64,000 bases of DNA from Parasediminibacterium sp051861445 (GTDB lineage Bacteria > Bacteroidota > Bacteroidia > Chitinophagales > Chitinophagaceae). The DNA lies in assembly GCA_051861445.1 (NCBI GenBank), contig JBHYCS010000019.1, positions 31,997 to 95,996 on the forward strand. Direction: 5' to 3'. The notes beneath the pieces are model-generated. The model saw only the letters and a program-made list of their open reading frames with translations, ran no database searches and had not been told where the DNA came from. The translations under genes and the position numbers were made by a program. This document shows positions 36,469-45,853 of this stretch, in pieces. Numbering within the stretch: the stretch's first letter is position 1; each line of letters begins with the position of its first letter.

Positions 36469-37503
36469 ATGTACACAATTATTCGATCTATTTTATTTTG
36501 GTTTTCGCCAGAAAAAGTGCATTATTTTAGTATGAATTGGTTAAAATATGCTTGTAATATTGGCATTGTAAAAACAATTATTCAACACCAATTTCAACCG
36601 AATAACACATCTATTCAGCAAGAATTATTCGGATTAAAATTTAAAAATCCTGTTGGTTTAGGTGCAGGTTTCGATAAAAATGCAAAGTATTTAAACGAAC
36701 TAGAAGCACTTGGTTTTGGTTTTGTAGAAATAGGAACTGTAACACCAAAACCTCAAAAAGGCAACGATTTACCTAGATTGTTTCGGTTGCCTAAAGATAG
36801 AGCCTTGATTAACAGAATGGGCTTTAACAACGATGGAGTTGCGGTAATTAAAAACAGACTCAGTCAATGGAAAAAAAGAAACACTAGCTTAATTATTGGT
36901 GGAAATATTGGTAAAAATAAAGTTACTGAAAACGATGATGCTTGGAAAGATTATGAAATATGCTTTACCGAACTGTTTGATGTTGTAGATTATTTTGTAG
37001 TAAATGTAAGCAGCCCCAATACACCAGGTTTGAGGGCTTTGCAAGAAAAAGATTCTTTACGAAAAATTCTAGGCAACCTGCAACGTATCAATCAATCCAA
37101 ACAACAACCCAAACCATTATTGCTAAAAATAGCACCAGACCTTACAACAGAACAATTAAACGATATTGTAGACCTTGCATTTGAAGTTCAACTCAATGGA
37201 TTAGTTGCTACCAACACAACCATCGATCGAAGTAATTTAAAAACAACACAATCTACTGTAGAAGCAATAGGAATGGGTGGTTTAAGCGGTAAACCTGTAC
37301 AAAAAAGAAGTACAGAAGTAGTAGCTTATTTAGCAGCAAAAACCAATGGTCAAATTCCAATTATTGCAAGTGGTGGAATTGAAACAGGTGAAGATGCAAA
37401 AGAAAAACTACAAGCAGGTGCGTCTTTAGTACAAGTATGGACAGGCTTTGTGTATCAAGGACCAGCTATTGTAAAAAATATTTGCAACTATTTACAGTTG
37501 TAA
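36469..37503 (+). CDS. pyrD: Dihydroorotate dehydrogenase (quinone), class 2
   Basis: 344 residues from the ATG at 36469 (a TTG at 36451 would add six). The N-terminal helical segment LFWFSPEKVHYFSMNW is the membrane-associated quinone-binding part typical of class 2 enzymes. GLGAGFDKNA, EIGTVTPKPQKGN, NRMGFNNDG, NVSSPNTPGLRALQ with the catalytic Ser, LLKIAPD, TNTT and IIASGGIETGED bind FMN and orotate. It oxidises dihydroorotate in pyrimidine synthesis at the inner membrane. Confidence 0.96.
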   Translation: MYTIIRSILFWFSPEKVHYFSMNWLKYACNIGIVKTIIQHQFQPNNTSIQQELFGLKFKNPVGLGAGFDKNAKYLNELEALGFGFVEIGTVTPKPQKGNDLPRLFRLPKDRALINRMGFNNDGVAVIKNRLSQWKKRNTSLIIGGNIGKNKVTENDDAWKDYEICFTELFDVVDYFVVNVSSPNTPGLRALQEKDSLRKILGNLQRINQSKQQPKPLLLKIAPDLTTEQLNDIVDLAFEVQLNGLVATNTTIDRSNLKTTQSTVEAIGMGGLSGKPVQKRSTEVVAYLAAKTNGQIPIIASGGIETGEDAKEKLQAGASLVQVWTGFVYQGPAIVKNICNYLQL

Positions 37504-37544
37504 GGGTTGAAGTTGATTGCTATTTTAAACAAAAAATATATAAT

Positions 37545-37961
37545 ATGATGTACAAAAGCATACAAGTATTCATTCTTTTTATTGTTGTAAGTTTATACAA
37601 TACAGTGTCTTTTGCACAACATATAAAGGATAGCTCTGTAGAAGTAATAGATAAGAAAACATTTTTCGAAACACCTGCTGCATACGAATTAATGCAAATT
37701 AGTTTTGCACTAATCGATACCAATAATTATTCAAACAATACAAACCTTTATTACCTTGTTATTGATACTTCTAGCGCTTATTACAAAGAAGTTATCAATT
37801 ACTTTTCAGCATATAAAAATCATCAACTTATAATCGACTTAAATAAGCATTTTCGTAAAAGTCAAGGTCGATACATTTATAATCTTTTAAAAGCTTACAA
37901 TACAAGTATTGTAGAAAATGAAGTAGCACGTAATAAGCGATTTCCATTTTTTCATGGATAA
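37545..37961 (+). pseudogene. DUF4932-like exported protein, N-terminal part of a split gene
   Basis: 138 residues from the ATG at 37545: signal peptide (about 1-21, ending VSFAQ), then DKKTFFETPAAYELMQISFALID, which matches the opening of DUF4932 proteins. It stops at 37961 after RFPFFHG. The next ORF starts at 37961 in the -1 frame (stop and start share the A of TAATG) and continues the same kind of protein. A T6 run (37947-37952) lies just before the break. It may be a frameshifted gene, or two polypeptides made by coupled re-initiation. Confidence 0.6.
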
Positions 37962-38695
37962 TGTATAGTTTCAACAGTGTTAGCAGAAAGAGAATGGAAG
38001 AATTTGCCAAAGCTTCTAATTTTCAGGCGTTTTATGATAGCCATAAATTGTATTATCAAGCAGTATTAGAAGATTCTAAAATCAAACTTAATGTTTCTAA
38101 AATTCAACAATGGTTAGAAACTGAGTTTCCTTCAAAATACAATCAATTTAATATTATCATCAGTCCTTTGATGCATTCAACACATTTTACCCGAAATTTT
38201 AAATTCAAAGGAAATAAAACATCAACTATGTGGGTGAGTGATGCTTCTTATTATGATACAAGATTTTACACAAACACTCAAATAGCTGGCATATTTACGG
38301 GTACCGTTTTTACTGAAATAGATCATAATTATGTTAATCCTGTAAGCGATCAATATAAAAAAGAAGTAAACCAAATAATGGGTGGCAGCAATAGGGCTAA
38401 ATGGATTAAATCCAACGGTGATGGCAAATTTTATGGAAGTGGATATAAAGTTTTTAACGAGTATATGACACATGCTGTTTACTTGTTGTATACCAATCTA
38501 AACTACACAAGTGCAGATCAAGTAGTGATTGAAAAGTCAAGAAATAATCTAATGGTTGCAAGAAGAAAATATTATCGATTTGCAGATTTTTACAAGCAAT
38601 TAAATACATTATACACTTCAAGAAAAGAAGGCGAAACAATTACTACGCTGTATCCTCAAATGTTAGAATGGTGTAAGCAACAAAATTTAAAATAA
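37961..38695 (+). pseudogene. DUF4932-like protein, C-terminal part of a split gene
   Basis: 244 residues beginning MYSFNSVSRKRMEEFAK. It has no signal peptide of its own, although its likely N-terminal half does. The core contains FNIIISPLMHSTHFTRNF, GTVFTEIDHNYVNPVSD (a His/Asp pair in a metalloprotease-like setting) and FNEYMTHAVYLLY (Glu then His). The EIDHNYVNP and NEYMTHA motifs may be a zinc site like that of DUF4932 relatives; the catalytic role is unproven. Coding quality does not decay, so the break is recent, artificial or tolerated. Confidence 0.6.
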
Positions 38696-38859
38696 GCTCG
38701 GGTTTAATAATTCTTTAAAATGGATTTTTGATAATAACAGTCAATAAAAAGCAGTTTAAGTAAGCATTCGGTAATGTAGAGTAGAAGAAATAGCGATATC
38801 ATATTCATAAATAAACACTATAGTTATGATGTTACTACACATCATTCAATCACAGCAAT

Positions 38860-38867
38860 TATATTTG
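38860..38867 (+). promoter_or_regulatory. -7 element before the terC gene
   Basis: TATATTTG, an exact TAnnTTTG match 17 bases before the ATG. The rest of the 190-base gap 38696-38884 shows no gene or strong hairpin. Confidence 0.5.
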
Positions 38868-38884
38868 TAAATATTTAATCATTT

Positions 38885-39676
38885 ATGGAACATTTATTTA
38901 CCTCAGAAAGCGTTATTAGTTTTTTAGTATTGGTAATTTTAGAAGTGGTTTTAGGTATCGATAATGTAATATTCGTATCTATTATCATGAACAAATTGCC
39001 AAAAGCTTTACAGCCAAAAGCAAGATTGTCTTGGATGATTACTGGTATTACTTCTCGTACCATTTTATTATTGGGTTTAAGTTGGTTATTGGCACAAAAA
39101 GGTAAAAGTTTATTTACAATTTATGGTAAAGGATTCGATTTGGCAAGTATTGTAATGTTGGTAGGTGGATTATTTTTAATTTATAAAACAGTAGTAGAAA
39201 TTCACCACAAGCTAGAAGGTGCAGCAGATGAAGCCAATTTTGGAAAACAACAAACACTCACTTTTGGCAAAGCAATTGTACAAATTTTGCTTATTGACAT
39301 GGTATTTAGTTTCGATAGCATTATTACAGCTGGTGGAACAGCAAAACATTTAGAAATTATGATTGCTGCCGTTGTAATAGCTATGGCAGTAATGTTTTTA
39401 TTTAGTCCTGCAATTGCAGCATTTATTACCAAACATCCAACCATTAAAATGTTGGCCATGAGCTTTTTGGTAATGATTGGTTTAAGCCTTTTAATAGAAG
39501 GTTGGGATCATCATACAGCAGAACAATTGCATCTTAAAAACTACATTTATTTTGCTATGGCATTCTCCTTTTTGGTAGAGTTGTTAAACATGAAAATGCG
39601 AAAATCGAGTAGCAAGCCTGTTCAATTAAACGAACCAAAATTAGAAACAGAACATCATGATGATATTGCTCATTAA
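38885..39676 (+). CDS. TerC family membrane protein
   Basis: 263 residues, seven helices. LVILEVVLGIDNVIFVSII near 17-35 and IDMVFSFDSIITAGG near 136-150 are the two symmetric TerC motifs with membrane-embedded acidic residues. TerC relatives help load manganese or other metals onto exported proteins and were first found through tellurite resistance; no tellurite genes are nearby. A terminator follows. Confidence 0.93.
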   Translation: MEHLFTSESVISFLVLVILEVVLGIDNVIFVSIIMNKLPKALQPKARLSWMITGITSRTILLLGLSWLLAQKGKSLFTIYGKGFDLASIVMLVGGLFLIYKTVVEIHHKLEGAADEANFGKQQTLTFGKAIVQILLIDMVFSFDSIITAGGTAKHLEIMIAAVVIAMAVMFLFSPAIAAFITKHPTIKMLAMSFLVMIGLSLLIEGWDHHTAEQLHLKNYIYFAMAFSFLVELLNMKMRKSSSKPVQLNEPKLETEHHDDIAH

Positions 39677-39694
39677 TCAATATCAATAAAACTT

Positions 39695-39732
39695 AAAAGG
39701 GCGGTAACTATTTTTTGTTACCGCCCTTTTTT
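39695..39732 (+). terminator. Strong terminator after the terC gene
   Basis: A perfect 14-bp stem (39695-39708 with 39717-39730) around an 8-base loop and a T-rich tail. Confidence 0.92.
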
Positions 39733-39774
39733 ATGTGTGTATTATAAGTAGCATAAACTGTTGTATGTATTTCA

Positions 39775-39865
39775 GCAACTGTTTCCTGCTGTACGTTTCA
39801 ACTCCGCCACAAAACCAAAGCACAAATGCTTCAGCGGGGTTTTCACTGCCATCAGGGCTAGACTA
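39775..39865. repeat. Structured, GC-richer intergenic element
   Basis: Nested inverted segments: AAAACC (39811-39816) with GGTTTT (39838-39843) and AAGCA (39818-39822) with TGCTT (39827-39831). CTCCGCC upstream can compete with GCGGGG. The stretch is richer in GC than its surroundings and codes for nothing convincing. It resembles dispersed intergenic repeats of Chitinophagaceae as I remember them; no second copy is in the window. Confidence 0.35.
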
Positions 39866-39888
39866 AACGATATAACAATATGGAGCTT

Positions 39889-40152
39889 TTATTTTTTTGT
39901 AGGAAAAGTAAACTTAAAATATATAAGCATTGCCGATAAAATTAAGATAACACTATTGGCAATAATTACAGGTAACAGTTGCAAATAAATACCATACACC
40001 AACCATACAATTACGCTTAAAAAAACAATCCATAACATACCCCAACTGAGGTCGCCTACGCTTTTTGTTTTGTATGCATGTAATACTTGTGGTATAAATG
40101 TAATAGCACTTAAAAAAGCACCAAATAAACCAACGTATTCTATAAATGGCAT
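39889..40152 (-). CDS. SemiSWEET family sugar transporter
   Basis: 87 residues with three helices: FIEYVGLFGAFLSAITFIPQVL, LSWGMLWIVFLSVIVWLVYGIYL and LPVIIANSVILILSAMLIYF. The PQ motif (FIPQVLHAYKTKSV) and the triple-helix length are diagnostic of SemiSWEET, which works as a dimer and passes sugars such as sucrose or glucose in either direction. The gene stands alone, flanked by two structured intergenic stretches. Confidence 0.9.
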   Translation of the reverse strand: MPFIEYVGLFGAFLSAITFIPQVLHAYKTKSVGDLSWGMLWIVFLSVIVWLVYGIYLQLLPVIIANSVILILSAMLIYFKFTFPTKK

Positions 40153-40169
40153 GGCTAGTTATTTTAATA

Positions 40170-40243
40170 ATGTAAAAATAAAAGAACCCAATAATAGATT
40201 TTTCATGTATTTAAACTACAAAAAATAAACGCTATTATTGGGT
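40170..40243 (-). terminator. Terminator-like hairpin between fabI and the SemiSWEET gene
   Basis: A perfect 12-bp inverted repeat, ACCCAATAATAG (40186-40197) and CTATTATTGGGT (40232-40243), with a 34-base loop and a T-rich minus-strand tail (40170-40185). It could end the fabI transcript or lie in the leader of the SemiSWEET gene. Confidence 0.5.
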
Positions 40244-40261
40244 GTTTATAAAAAGCTGCAT

Positions 40262-40325
40262 AGCGAATTAAAACGTACAAGAGTGCGACGCAACAACTGC
40301 TGAACAGCGAACAAAAAGCTGGTTA
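40262..40325. other. Second GC-richer intergenic stretch downstream of fabI
   Basis: AAGAGTGCGACGCAAC and GCTGAACAGC (a small hairpin) stand out from AT-rich flanks. No ORF. It may be another dispersed repeat of this lineage; I found no second copy here. Confidence 0.25.
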
Positions 40326-40338
40326 CATAAAAAATGAA

Positions 40339-41154
40339 TTATTCAATACCGAACTTTTGCATAACAGCATTGCTAACACCTGTAGTGCTGTAGCCACCAT
40401 CATGAAACAAATTTTGCATGGTTACCATTTTGGTTAAATCGCTAAACAATGTAATACAGTAGTTAGCACAATCTTCAGCAGAAGCATTACCTAAAGGTGC
40501 AATAGCATCGGCATAATCGAAAAAGTCGCCAAAGCCTTTAATACCTGTACCTGCAGTTGTTTTTGTAGGCGATTGAGAAACGGTATTAATACGTACTTTT
40601 TTATCTACTCCATAATGATAGCCAAAACTACGAGCAATGCTTTCTAACATAGCTTTTATATCGGCCATATCGGTATAAAATGGATAGGTACGTTGTGCTG
40701 CCATGTAGGTTAATGCAACTACGCTTCCCCATTCGTTAATAGCGTCTAATTTTTTGGCTACTGCAAGCATTTTATGAAAACTCATTGCACTTACATCAAT
40801 TCCTTTCATAAAATAATCGTAATTGCTTTCTGCATAAGGCACTTTTTTACGAATATTTACACTCATACCAATAGAGTGCAATACAAAATCTATTTTGCCA
40901 CCCAACACTTCTTGCGATTCTGTAAATAGTTTGGTTAAGTCTTCTATACTTGTTGCATCGGCAGGAATAATTTGGCTATTTGTTTTTTCTGCCAGCTTAT
41001 TTATTTCACCCATTCTCATGGCAATAGGTGCATTGGTTAATACAAAAGTTGCTCCCTCTTCATGTGCTTTTTCAGCAACTTTCCAAGCAATAGAGTTTTC
41101 GTCTAAGGCACCTGTAATAATTCCACGTTTGCCTTTTAATAAGTTATATGCCAT
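40339..41154 (-). CDS. fabI: Enoyl-[acyl-carrier-protein] reductase FabI
   Basis: 271 residues from the ATG at 41154; an in-frame upstream start would add 22 residues lacking family similarity. The short-chain dehydrogenase fold binds NAD at GIITGALDENSIAW; VLHSIGMS follows, and the catalytic Tyr and Lys are in YTDMADIKAML (Y-x6-K). SQSPTKTTAGTGIKGF is the substrate loop. It catalyses the last step of each fatty-acid elongation cycle. Confidence 0.96.
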   Translation of the reverse strand: MAYNLLKGKRGIITGALDENSIAWKVAEKAHEEGATFVLTNAPIAMRMGEINKLAEKTNSQIIPADATSIEDLTKLFTESQEVLGGKIDFVLHSIGMSVNIRKKVPYAESNYDYFMKGIDVSAMSFHKMLAVAKKLDAINEWGSVVALTYMAAQRTYPFYTDMADIKAMLESIARSFGYHYGVDKKVRINTVSQSPTKTTAGTGIKGFGDFFDYADAIAPLGNASAEDCANYCITLFSDLTKMVTMQNLFHDGGYSTTGVSNAVMQKFGIE

Positions 41155-41349
41155 AGCAATAAATTTAAAGATTGCATTTTTAAAGATGCCAAAAGTAGGC
41201 TTTGCTACCTTGTTACACAATTTTTTTTAAAGTAGTATCCTTCAAGTATTAAACTAATTATTTTAAAATGAATCGAAGGTTTTTTCTGAAAACGACTTCT
41301 TATTGCAAAATGTTCTTAATTTCCTAAACGCATTTAACCTCTAAACCAT

Positions 41350-42537
41350 ATGAAAAAGCAACTCATTTGTATTACTTTACTTGTAGCTAGTACGTTTGTT
41401 TTTGTACAATGCTCTAAAAAAGAGGCGGTAGCTGCTGCAATAGATTATTTAACGCCAACTTTTGGTTCAGCTATTAATTTATCTAGTCTTGCTAACTACG
41501 CTTCACAAGCAAAGCCAGCCTATATTATAAAAGATAATACTGCAGGTAATGCCATTACCAACGAAAAAGCAACAATTGGTAGGGTTTTGTTTTATGATAA
41601 AAATTTAAGTATCGATAATTCAATTTCTTGTGCTAGTTGTCATAAACAAAGTCTTGCTTTTGGCGATACTGCAACACCAAGTAAAGGCGTAAGTGGAGGT
41701 GTAACAGGTAGACACTCGATGCGATTGGTAAATAGCAGATTTGCCGTTGAAACCAGATTTTTTTGGGACGAAAGAGCTGCTACTTTAGAAGCACAAACTA
41801 CACAGCCCATACAAGACCATGCAGAAATGGGTTTTAGCGGAACCAATGGTAGACCTAATTTAGCTGCATTAATTACCAAATTAAAAGGTATAAATTACTA
41901 TCAGCAGTTGTTTACGTTTGCTTATGGTAATGCAGATATTACAGAACAAAAATTGCAAGAATGTTTGGCACAGTTTATAAGAAGTATTCAAAGCTTTGAT
42001 AGCAAATACGATGTAGGAAGGGCAGCAGTAAACAATCCAAATGCTAATTTCCCAAATTTTAGTACAGAGGAAAATGCAGGTAAAAACTTATTTACACAAG
42101 CTCCTGTTTTCGATAATAATGGTATTAGAATTGGTGGTGGTGCAGGCTGTAACGCCTGCCACAATGCACCAGAGTTTGATGTTGCACCTAATAGTGGAAA
42201 CAATGGTGTAATTGGTGTTCTAAACTCGAATAATTTAACAGATTTAACCAATACAAGAGCACCGAGTTTAAGAGATTTATTAAATGCTTCTGGGCAACCA
42301 AATACGCCGATGATGCACAATGGTGCGTTTACCAACTTACTGCAAGTAATTAATCATTACAATGATATTGCTGCACCACTAGGTAATAATAGATTAGACC
42401 CAAGATTAAGGAACAATGGAGTTGGTCAAAAACTACAACTGACCATTGATGAAAAAAATGCATTGATTGCTTTTATGAAAACCTTAACTGGCTCAAATGT
42501 TTATACCGATGCAAAATGGAGTAACCCTTTTAAATAA
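41350..42537 (+). CDS. Di-haem cytochrome c peroxidase (MauG/CcpA family) lipoprotein
   Basis: 395 residues. Lipobox FVFVQC (Cys21) gives a lipid anchor. Two haem c motifs: C95-AS-C98-H region (CASCHKQSLAFGD) and CNACHNAPEFD further on; RLVNSRF, FFWDERAATLEAQTTQPI, MGFSG and LRDLLNASGQPNTPMMHNGAF are family segments. Such enzymes reduce peroxide in the periplasm with electrons from cytochromes, which fits the respiratory character of the window. It converges with recN six bases away. Confidence 0.92.
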   Translation: MKKQLICITLLVASTFVFVQCSKKEAVAAAIDYLTPTFGSAINLSSLANYASQAKPAYIIKDNTAGNAITNEKATIGRVLFYDKNLSIDNSISCASCHKQSLAFGDTATPSKGVSGGVTGRHSMRLVNSRFAVETRFFWDERAATLEAQTTQPIQDHAEMGFSGTNGRPNLAALITKLKGINYYQQLFTFAYGNADITEQKLQECLAQFIRSIQSFDSKYDVGRAAVNNPNANFPNFSTEENAGKNLFTQAPVFDNNGIRIGGGAGCNACHNAPEFDVAPNSGNNGVIGVLNSNNLTDLTNTRAPSLRDLLNASGQPNTPMMHNGAFTNLLQVINHYNDIAAPLGNNRLDPRLRNNGVGQKLQLTIDEKNALIAFMKTLTGSNVYTDAKWSNPFK

Positions 42538-42543
42538 AAGTGG

Positions 42544-44199
42544 TTATTCCATCACCATTTCTCTGGCATTTTCTAAAGCTGCTGCAGTAGGCTTTTCGCC
42601 ACTAAGCATTTGAGCAATTGCGGTAATACGTTCGTTTTGTGAAAGTATTTTTACATTGGTCTTAATGCCATTGCTATCCACTTCTTTATATACAAAGAAA
42701 TGGGTATTGGCTTTGCCTGCAATTTGTGGTTGATGTGTAATGCAAATAATTTGCCTATTGATTGCCAAGTTTTTCATAATGATGCCTACTTGTTTAGCAG
42801 CTTCACCACTAATGCCTGTGTCTATTTCATCGAAAATAAGTGTAGGTAAATCAACGCTTTTGGCAACAAGGCTTTTTATACACAGCATTAATCTACTAAG
42901 TTCACCACCACTTGCTACTTTTCTGATAGGCTCAAAACGGTTGCTTTTATTGGCATCGAATAAAAACTCAATTTCGTTGCAACCAAAAATATGTAGTTCA
43001 GTTTCGATGATGTTTACTTTTACGCTTGCATTTGGCATTCCTACTTGGTGCAATAAGTTGTTTACTGCATTGGCAAAAGGTATGGCTTGTGCAGCTCGTT
43101 TTTGATGTATTTGTTGTGCTGTTTTTGTAGCTATTTGCAAACTTTGAGCTACTTCTTTTTCTTTGTTGGCAATGGCATCATCTATATTTAAAACTGCTTG
43201 CAATTGCTGCTCTAAATTAGATTGAATGTGTAATAATTCGGCTGTGGTTTTTACACCATGTTTTTTAAGTAATTTATATCCTAGTGCCAGTTTTTCGTTA
43301 ATTGATTCAATTCTTTTTTCATCAAAATAAATACTATCATTTATTCTTTCTACTTCGTTGGCTATATCTTGTAATTCTATATTTACCGATTGTAAACGTT
43401 CTACAATAGATGACACATCAGATTGAATATGGGTATATTGATTTAAATGATTAATAAGTTGTTTAATAGTAACAGTAATAGGCTGTTCACTTTCTTTTAA
43501 TTCAAAATAGGTTTTGGTTAGAGTAGTTTTTATGCCTTCACTATTACTAAGCAATTGCAACTCGTTTTCTGCATCTTCTAGCTCGTTTTCTTGTAATGCT
43601 GCTTCCTTAAGTTCGTCATATAAAAATTGGTGATAATCGGCTTCTTTTTGAAAATTATTTTTTTGGTTTTGTAAGCTGAGTAATTGTTTACTTGCAAGCT
43701 GCCATTGTTTAAATTGTTGTTGATAAGTAGCAAGCAAATCTTGGTTATTTGCTAAGGCATCAATTACTTGTCGTTGAAAATCTTCTTCACCAAGTGTAAG
43801 GGTATCAAATTGTTGGTGTAAATCTACCAACAAGGCTGCAAGGCTTTTTAGTTGCTGTAAAGTAACAGGTGTATCGTTTACAAAAGCTCTCGATTTTCCA
43901 TTGGTGGCAATCTCTCTTCTAATCACTAATTCACCTTCTGCTTCTAATTCTGCTTCTTGTAAAAATTGTTGAATAGCCTTTTTTTCTTCTACCTTGAAAA
44001 AACCTTCTATGAAGCATTTTTTGCTATTGTTCTTTAAAAAACTTGTATCGGCTCTTTCTCCTAAAATTAGGTTTAAGGCACCCATTAAAATGCTTTTACC
44101 TGCACCTGTTTCTCCGGTAATAATATTTAATTCTGAAGAAAAGTTTATTTCAATTTCATCAATAATAGCGTAGTTCTGTATATGTAGTTTTTGAAGCAT
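42544..44199 (-). CDS. recN: DNA repair protein RecN
   Basis: 551 residues. Walker A GETGAGKSILMGAL near 30-43, a long coiled-coil centre (about 150-370) and the C-terminal ABC half with ASGGELSRLMLCIKS (signature) and LIFDEIDTGISGEAA (Walker B). This SMC-like ATPase acts in double-strand break repair. The start MLQKLHIQNYAIIDEIEI is the standard one. Confidence 0.96.
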   Translation of the reverse strand: MLQKLHIQNYAIIDEIEINFSSELNIITGETGAGKSILMGALNLILGERADTSFLKNNSKKCFIEGFFKVEEKKAIQQFLQEAELEAEGELVIRREIATNGKSRAFVNDTPVTLQQLKSLAALLVDLHQQFDTLTLGEEDFQRQVIDALANNQDLLATYQQQFKQWQLASKQLLSLQNQKNNFQKEADYHQFLYDELKEAALQENELEDAENELQLLSNSEGIKTTLTKTYFELKESEQPITVTIKQLINHLNQYTHIQSDVSSIVERLQSVNIELQDIANEVERINDSIYFDEKRIESINEKLALGYKLLKKHGVKTTAELLHIQSNLEQQLQAVLNIDDAIANKEKEVAQSLQIATKTAQQIHQKRAAQAIPFANAVNNLLHQVGMPNASVKVNIIETELHIFGCNEIEFLFDANKSNRFEPIRKVASGGELSRLMLCIKSLVAKSVDLPTLIFDEIDTGISGEAAKQVGIIMKNLAINRQIICITHQPQIAGKANTHFFVYKEVDSNGIKTNVKILSQNERITAIAQMLSGEKPTAAALENAREMVME

Positions 44200-44291
44200 T
44201 GTAGAAGTTTAAAATTGCTCAGAATAAATGCTTGTTTTTATTGCAAAATAAGTGTTTTGTAAGGTAATGAAATTAGGTTGATTGATTTCGT

Positions 44292-45782
44292 TTATTCACC
44301 TTTACATCTTGCTATTCCTGCTTTTGCTTTTTGATCTAATGAGTTTTTATATTCATGATCTTTCATGGCTAAGCATTGTTCAAAGTAAACAATAGCTTGT
44401 TGCTTTTTGTTTTGTTTCTCTAGAATTTCTGCAATTTGTAAGGCCGATCTTGCTGCATAATATTCTTTTCTTTCTACACCCAATCGTATGGCTTCTTGAT
44501 AGTGTTCTATGGCTTCATTGGGTTTATTTGTATCGTCGTATATACGAGCCAAACGATATGTAAATTCTAATTTTTCTTCTGGTTTACTAAAATGTTGTGT
44601 TGTTTTTCCGGCCAATAAATTCAATGCTTCGTTGTAATAACCGCCATCACTTAACATTCTAGCTTTTAAAAGTAAAGCATTGGGCCAAACGGCTGCTTTT
44701 GCATCTTTCAGTGCCTGTTTATCAGCATCGGTATCGGTAGAACCTTTTTTTAAAATATTGGCTCTAGCAATTTCTGCAGCTTGTACATTGCCTTGTAAAT
44801 AATAACACCAACTCAATTTTAAATAGCAATCTTTTACATAAAATTTACCTTTAAACTTCGATAAATAATTTTCGAAATATTTTATGGCTTCTTGTGTTTC
44901 TAAATGATGCAGTTTTATAAAAGCCATTTCATAATCCCAAATAGCAAGTTGTAAATACTCAGGAGATTTATTTCTGTTTAGAATGATTGATTTAGCAAAT
45001 TCAGGTTGTTTGTTATTTTTGGCAAGATTTGCTGCCATAAATGCCAATGGATGATTGTTTACTAAGTCTAATTTTTTTGATTGAATGAACGTGAAAACTT
45101 CATTTTTTTTATTTTCTACATGAAACAATAAATAACAATAAATAAATGCACTTTCGTTGCTCATTAATCTTGCATACGGATCGTTGCTATTGGTAAAGTT
45201 TTTTAATGTACGCATTCCTTCTGCTACAGAACCATTTAACCCTAATAAGCTGGCAAAAAAAGTATAGCCACTAGGTATAGTTGCAATAACTGTTTGAAGG
45301 CTACCAAAAATTAAATCGTTGGGTGAAAATGTGGGAAACGATTTTTTATTTTCTTTAATTAATTGATACGCTTTTCTAATATCCCAACTAGCTTTCCAAT
45401 ATTCTACAAACTTTATTTGAATAATTGCTTTTTGTAGATAAACAATGCTTAATGAAAATTTATAAAAAGGTGAGTTTTGCTGACCTTGTTCTAACTGTTT
45501 AATTCGTTCGAGAATAATCGGTTTTTTTTTCGCATATTCAACTGCATCTTCACTAAAAAATAGTGTAAAAAGGTCTATGTAGTTTTCTAAAACAATCGGA
45601 ATTAAATTATCTGGATTTTGTTGTTTGGCTTTTTCAATCAATGCCAATCCATGTTCTAATTTCAATTTGGTAATTTCTTGATATGCTTGTTGGCAGGTGC
45701 TATTAAATTCGTATACTTTTTCTGCTTTTGCAGAATAAATAGCGGCAAATACACAAACGAAAACAACTATTTTTTTCATCAT
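44292..45782 (-). CDS. Exported TPR protein
   Basis: 496 residues. Signal peptide (about 1-20, ending YSAKA). Helical throughout, with TPR-like units most regular near the end (EEKLEFTYRLARIYDDTNKPNEAIEHYQEAI, split by eye). It resembles the Bacteroidota TPR proteins of unknown role in the periplasm; I do not recognise a specific function. A terminator hairpin lies only 12 bases upstream of its ATG, so its promoter probably overlaps that hairpin: TATTTTCG on the minus strand is one mismatch from TAnnTTTG. Confidence 0.8.
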   Translation of the reverse strand: MMKKIVVFVCVFAAIYSAKAEKVYEFNSTCQQAYQEITKLKLEHGLALIEKAKQQNPDNLIPIVLENYIDLFTLFFSEDAVEYAKKKPIILERIKQLEQGQQNSPFYKFSLSIVYLQKAIIQIKFVEYWKASWDIRKAYQLIKENKKSFPTFSPNDLIFGSLQTVIATIPSGYTFFASLLGLNGSVAEGMRTLKNFTNSNDPYARLMSNESAFIYCYLLFHVENKKNEVFTFIQSKKLDLVNNHPLAFMAANLAKNNKQPEFAKSIILNRNKSPEYLQLAIWDYEMAFIKLHHLETQEAIKYFENYLSKFKGKFYVKDCYLKLSWCYYLQGNVQAAEIARANILKKGSTDTDADKQALKDAKAAVWPNALLLKARMLSDGGYYNEALNLLAGKTTQHFSKPEEKLEFTYRLARIYDDTNKPNEAIEHYQEAIRLGVERKEYYAARSALQIAEILEKQNKKQQAIVYFEQCLAMKDHEYKNSLDQKAKAGIARCKGE

Positions 45783-45793
45783 TTTTCGAAAAT

Positions 45794-45824
45794 AAAAAAG
45801 AGCTACAATATGCAGCTCTTTTTT
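45794..45824 (-). terminator. Bidirectional hairpin between the zinc-ribbon and TPR genes
   Basis: AAAAAAGAGCT (45794-45804) pairs with AGCTCTTTTTT (45814-45824) around a 9-base loop. On the minus strand it ends the zinc-ribbon gene; it sits 12 bases before the TPR start codon, where it could also act on initiation. Confidence 0.75.
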
Positions 45825-45853
45825 ATATATTTTGTAATTAAATTAACCTGTAA

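Noticed and set aside
38885..39676. TerC as a sign of a tellurite-resistance or phage-defence ter cluster.
   Set aside because: No other ter genes are nearby; stand-alone TerC proteins are common.
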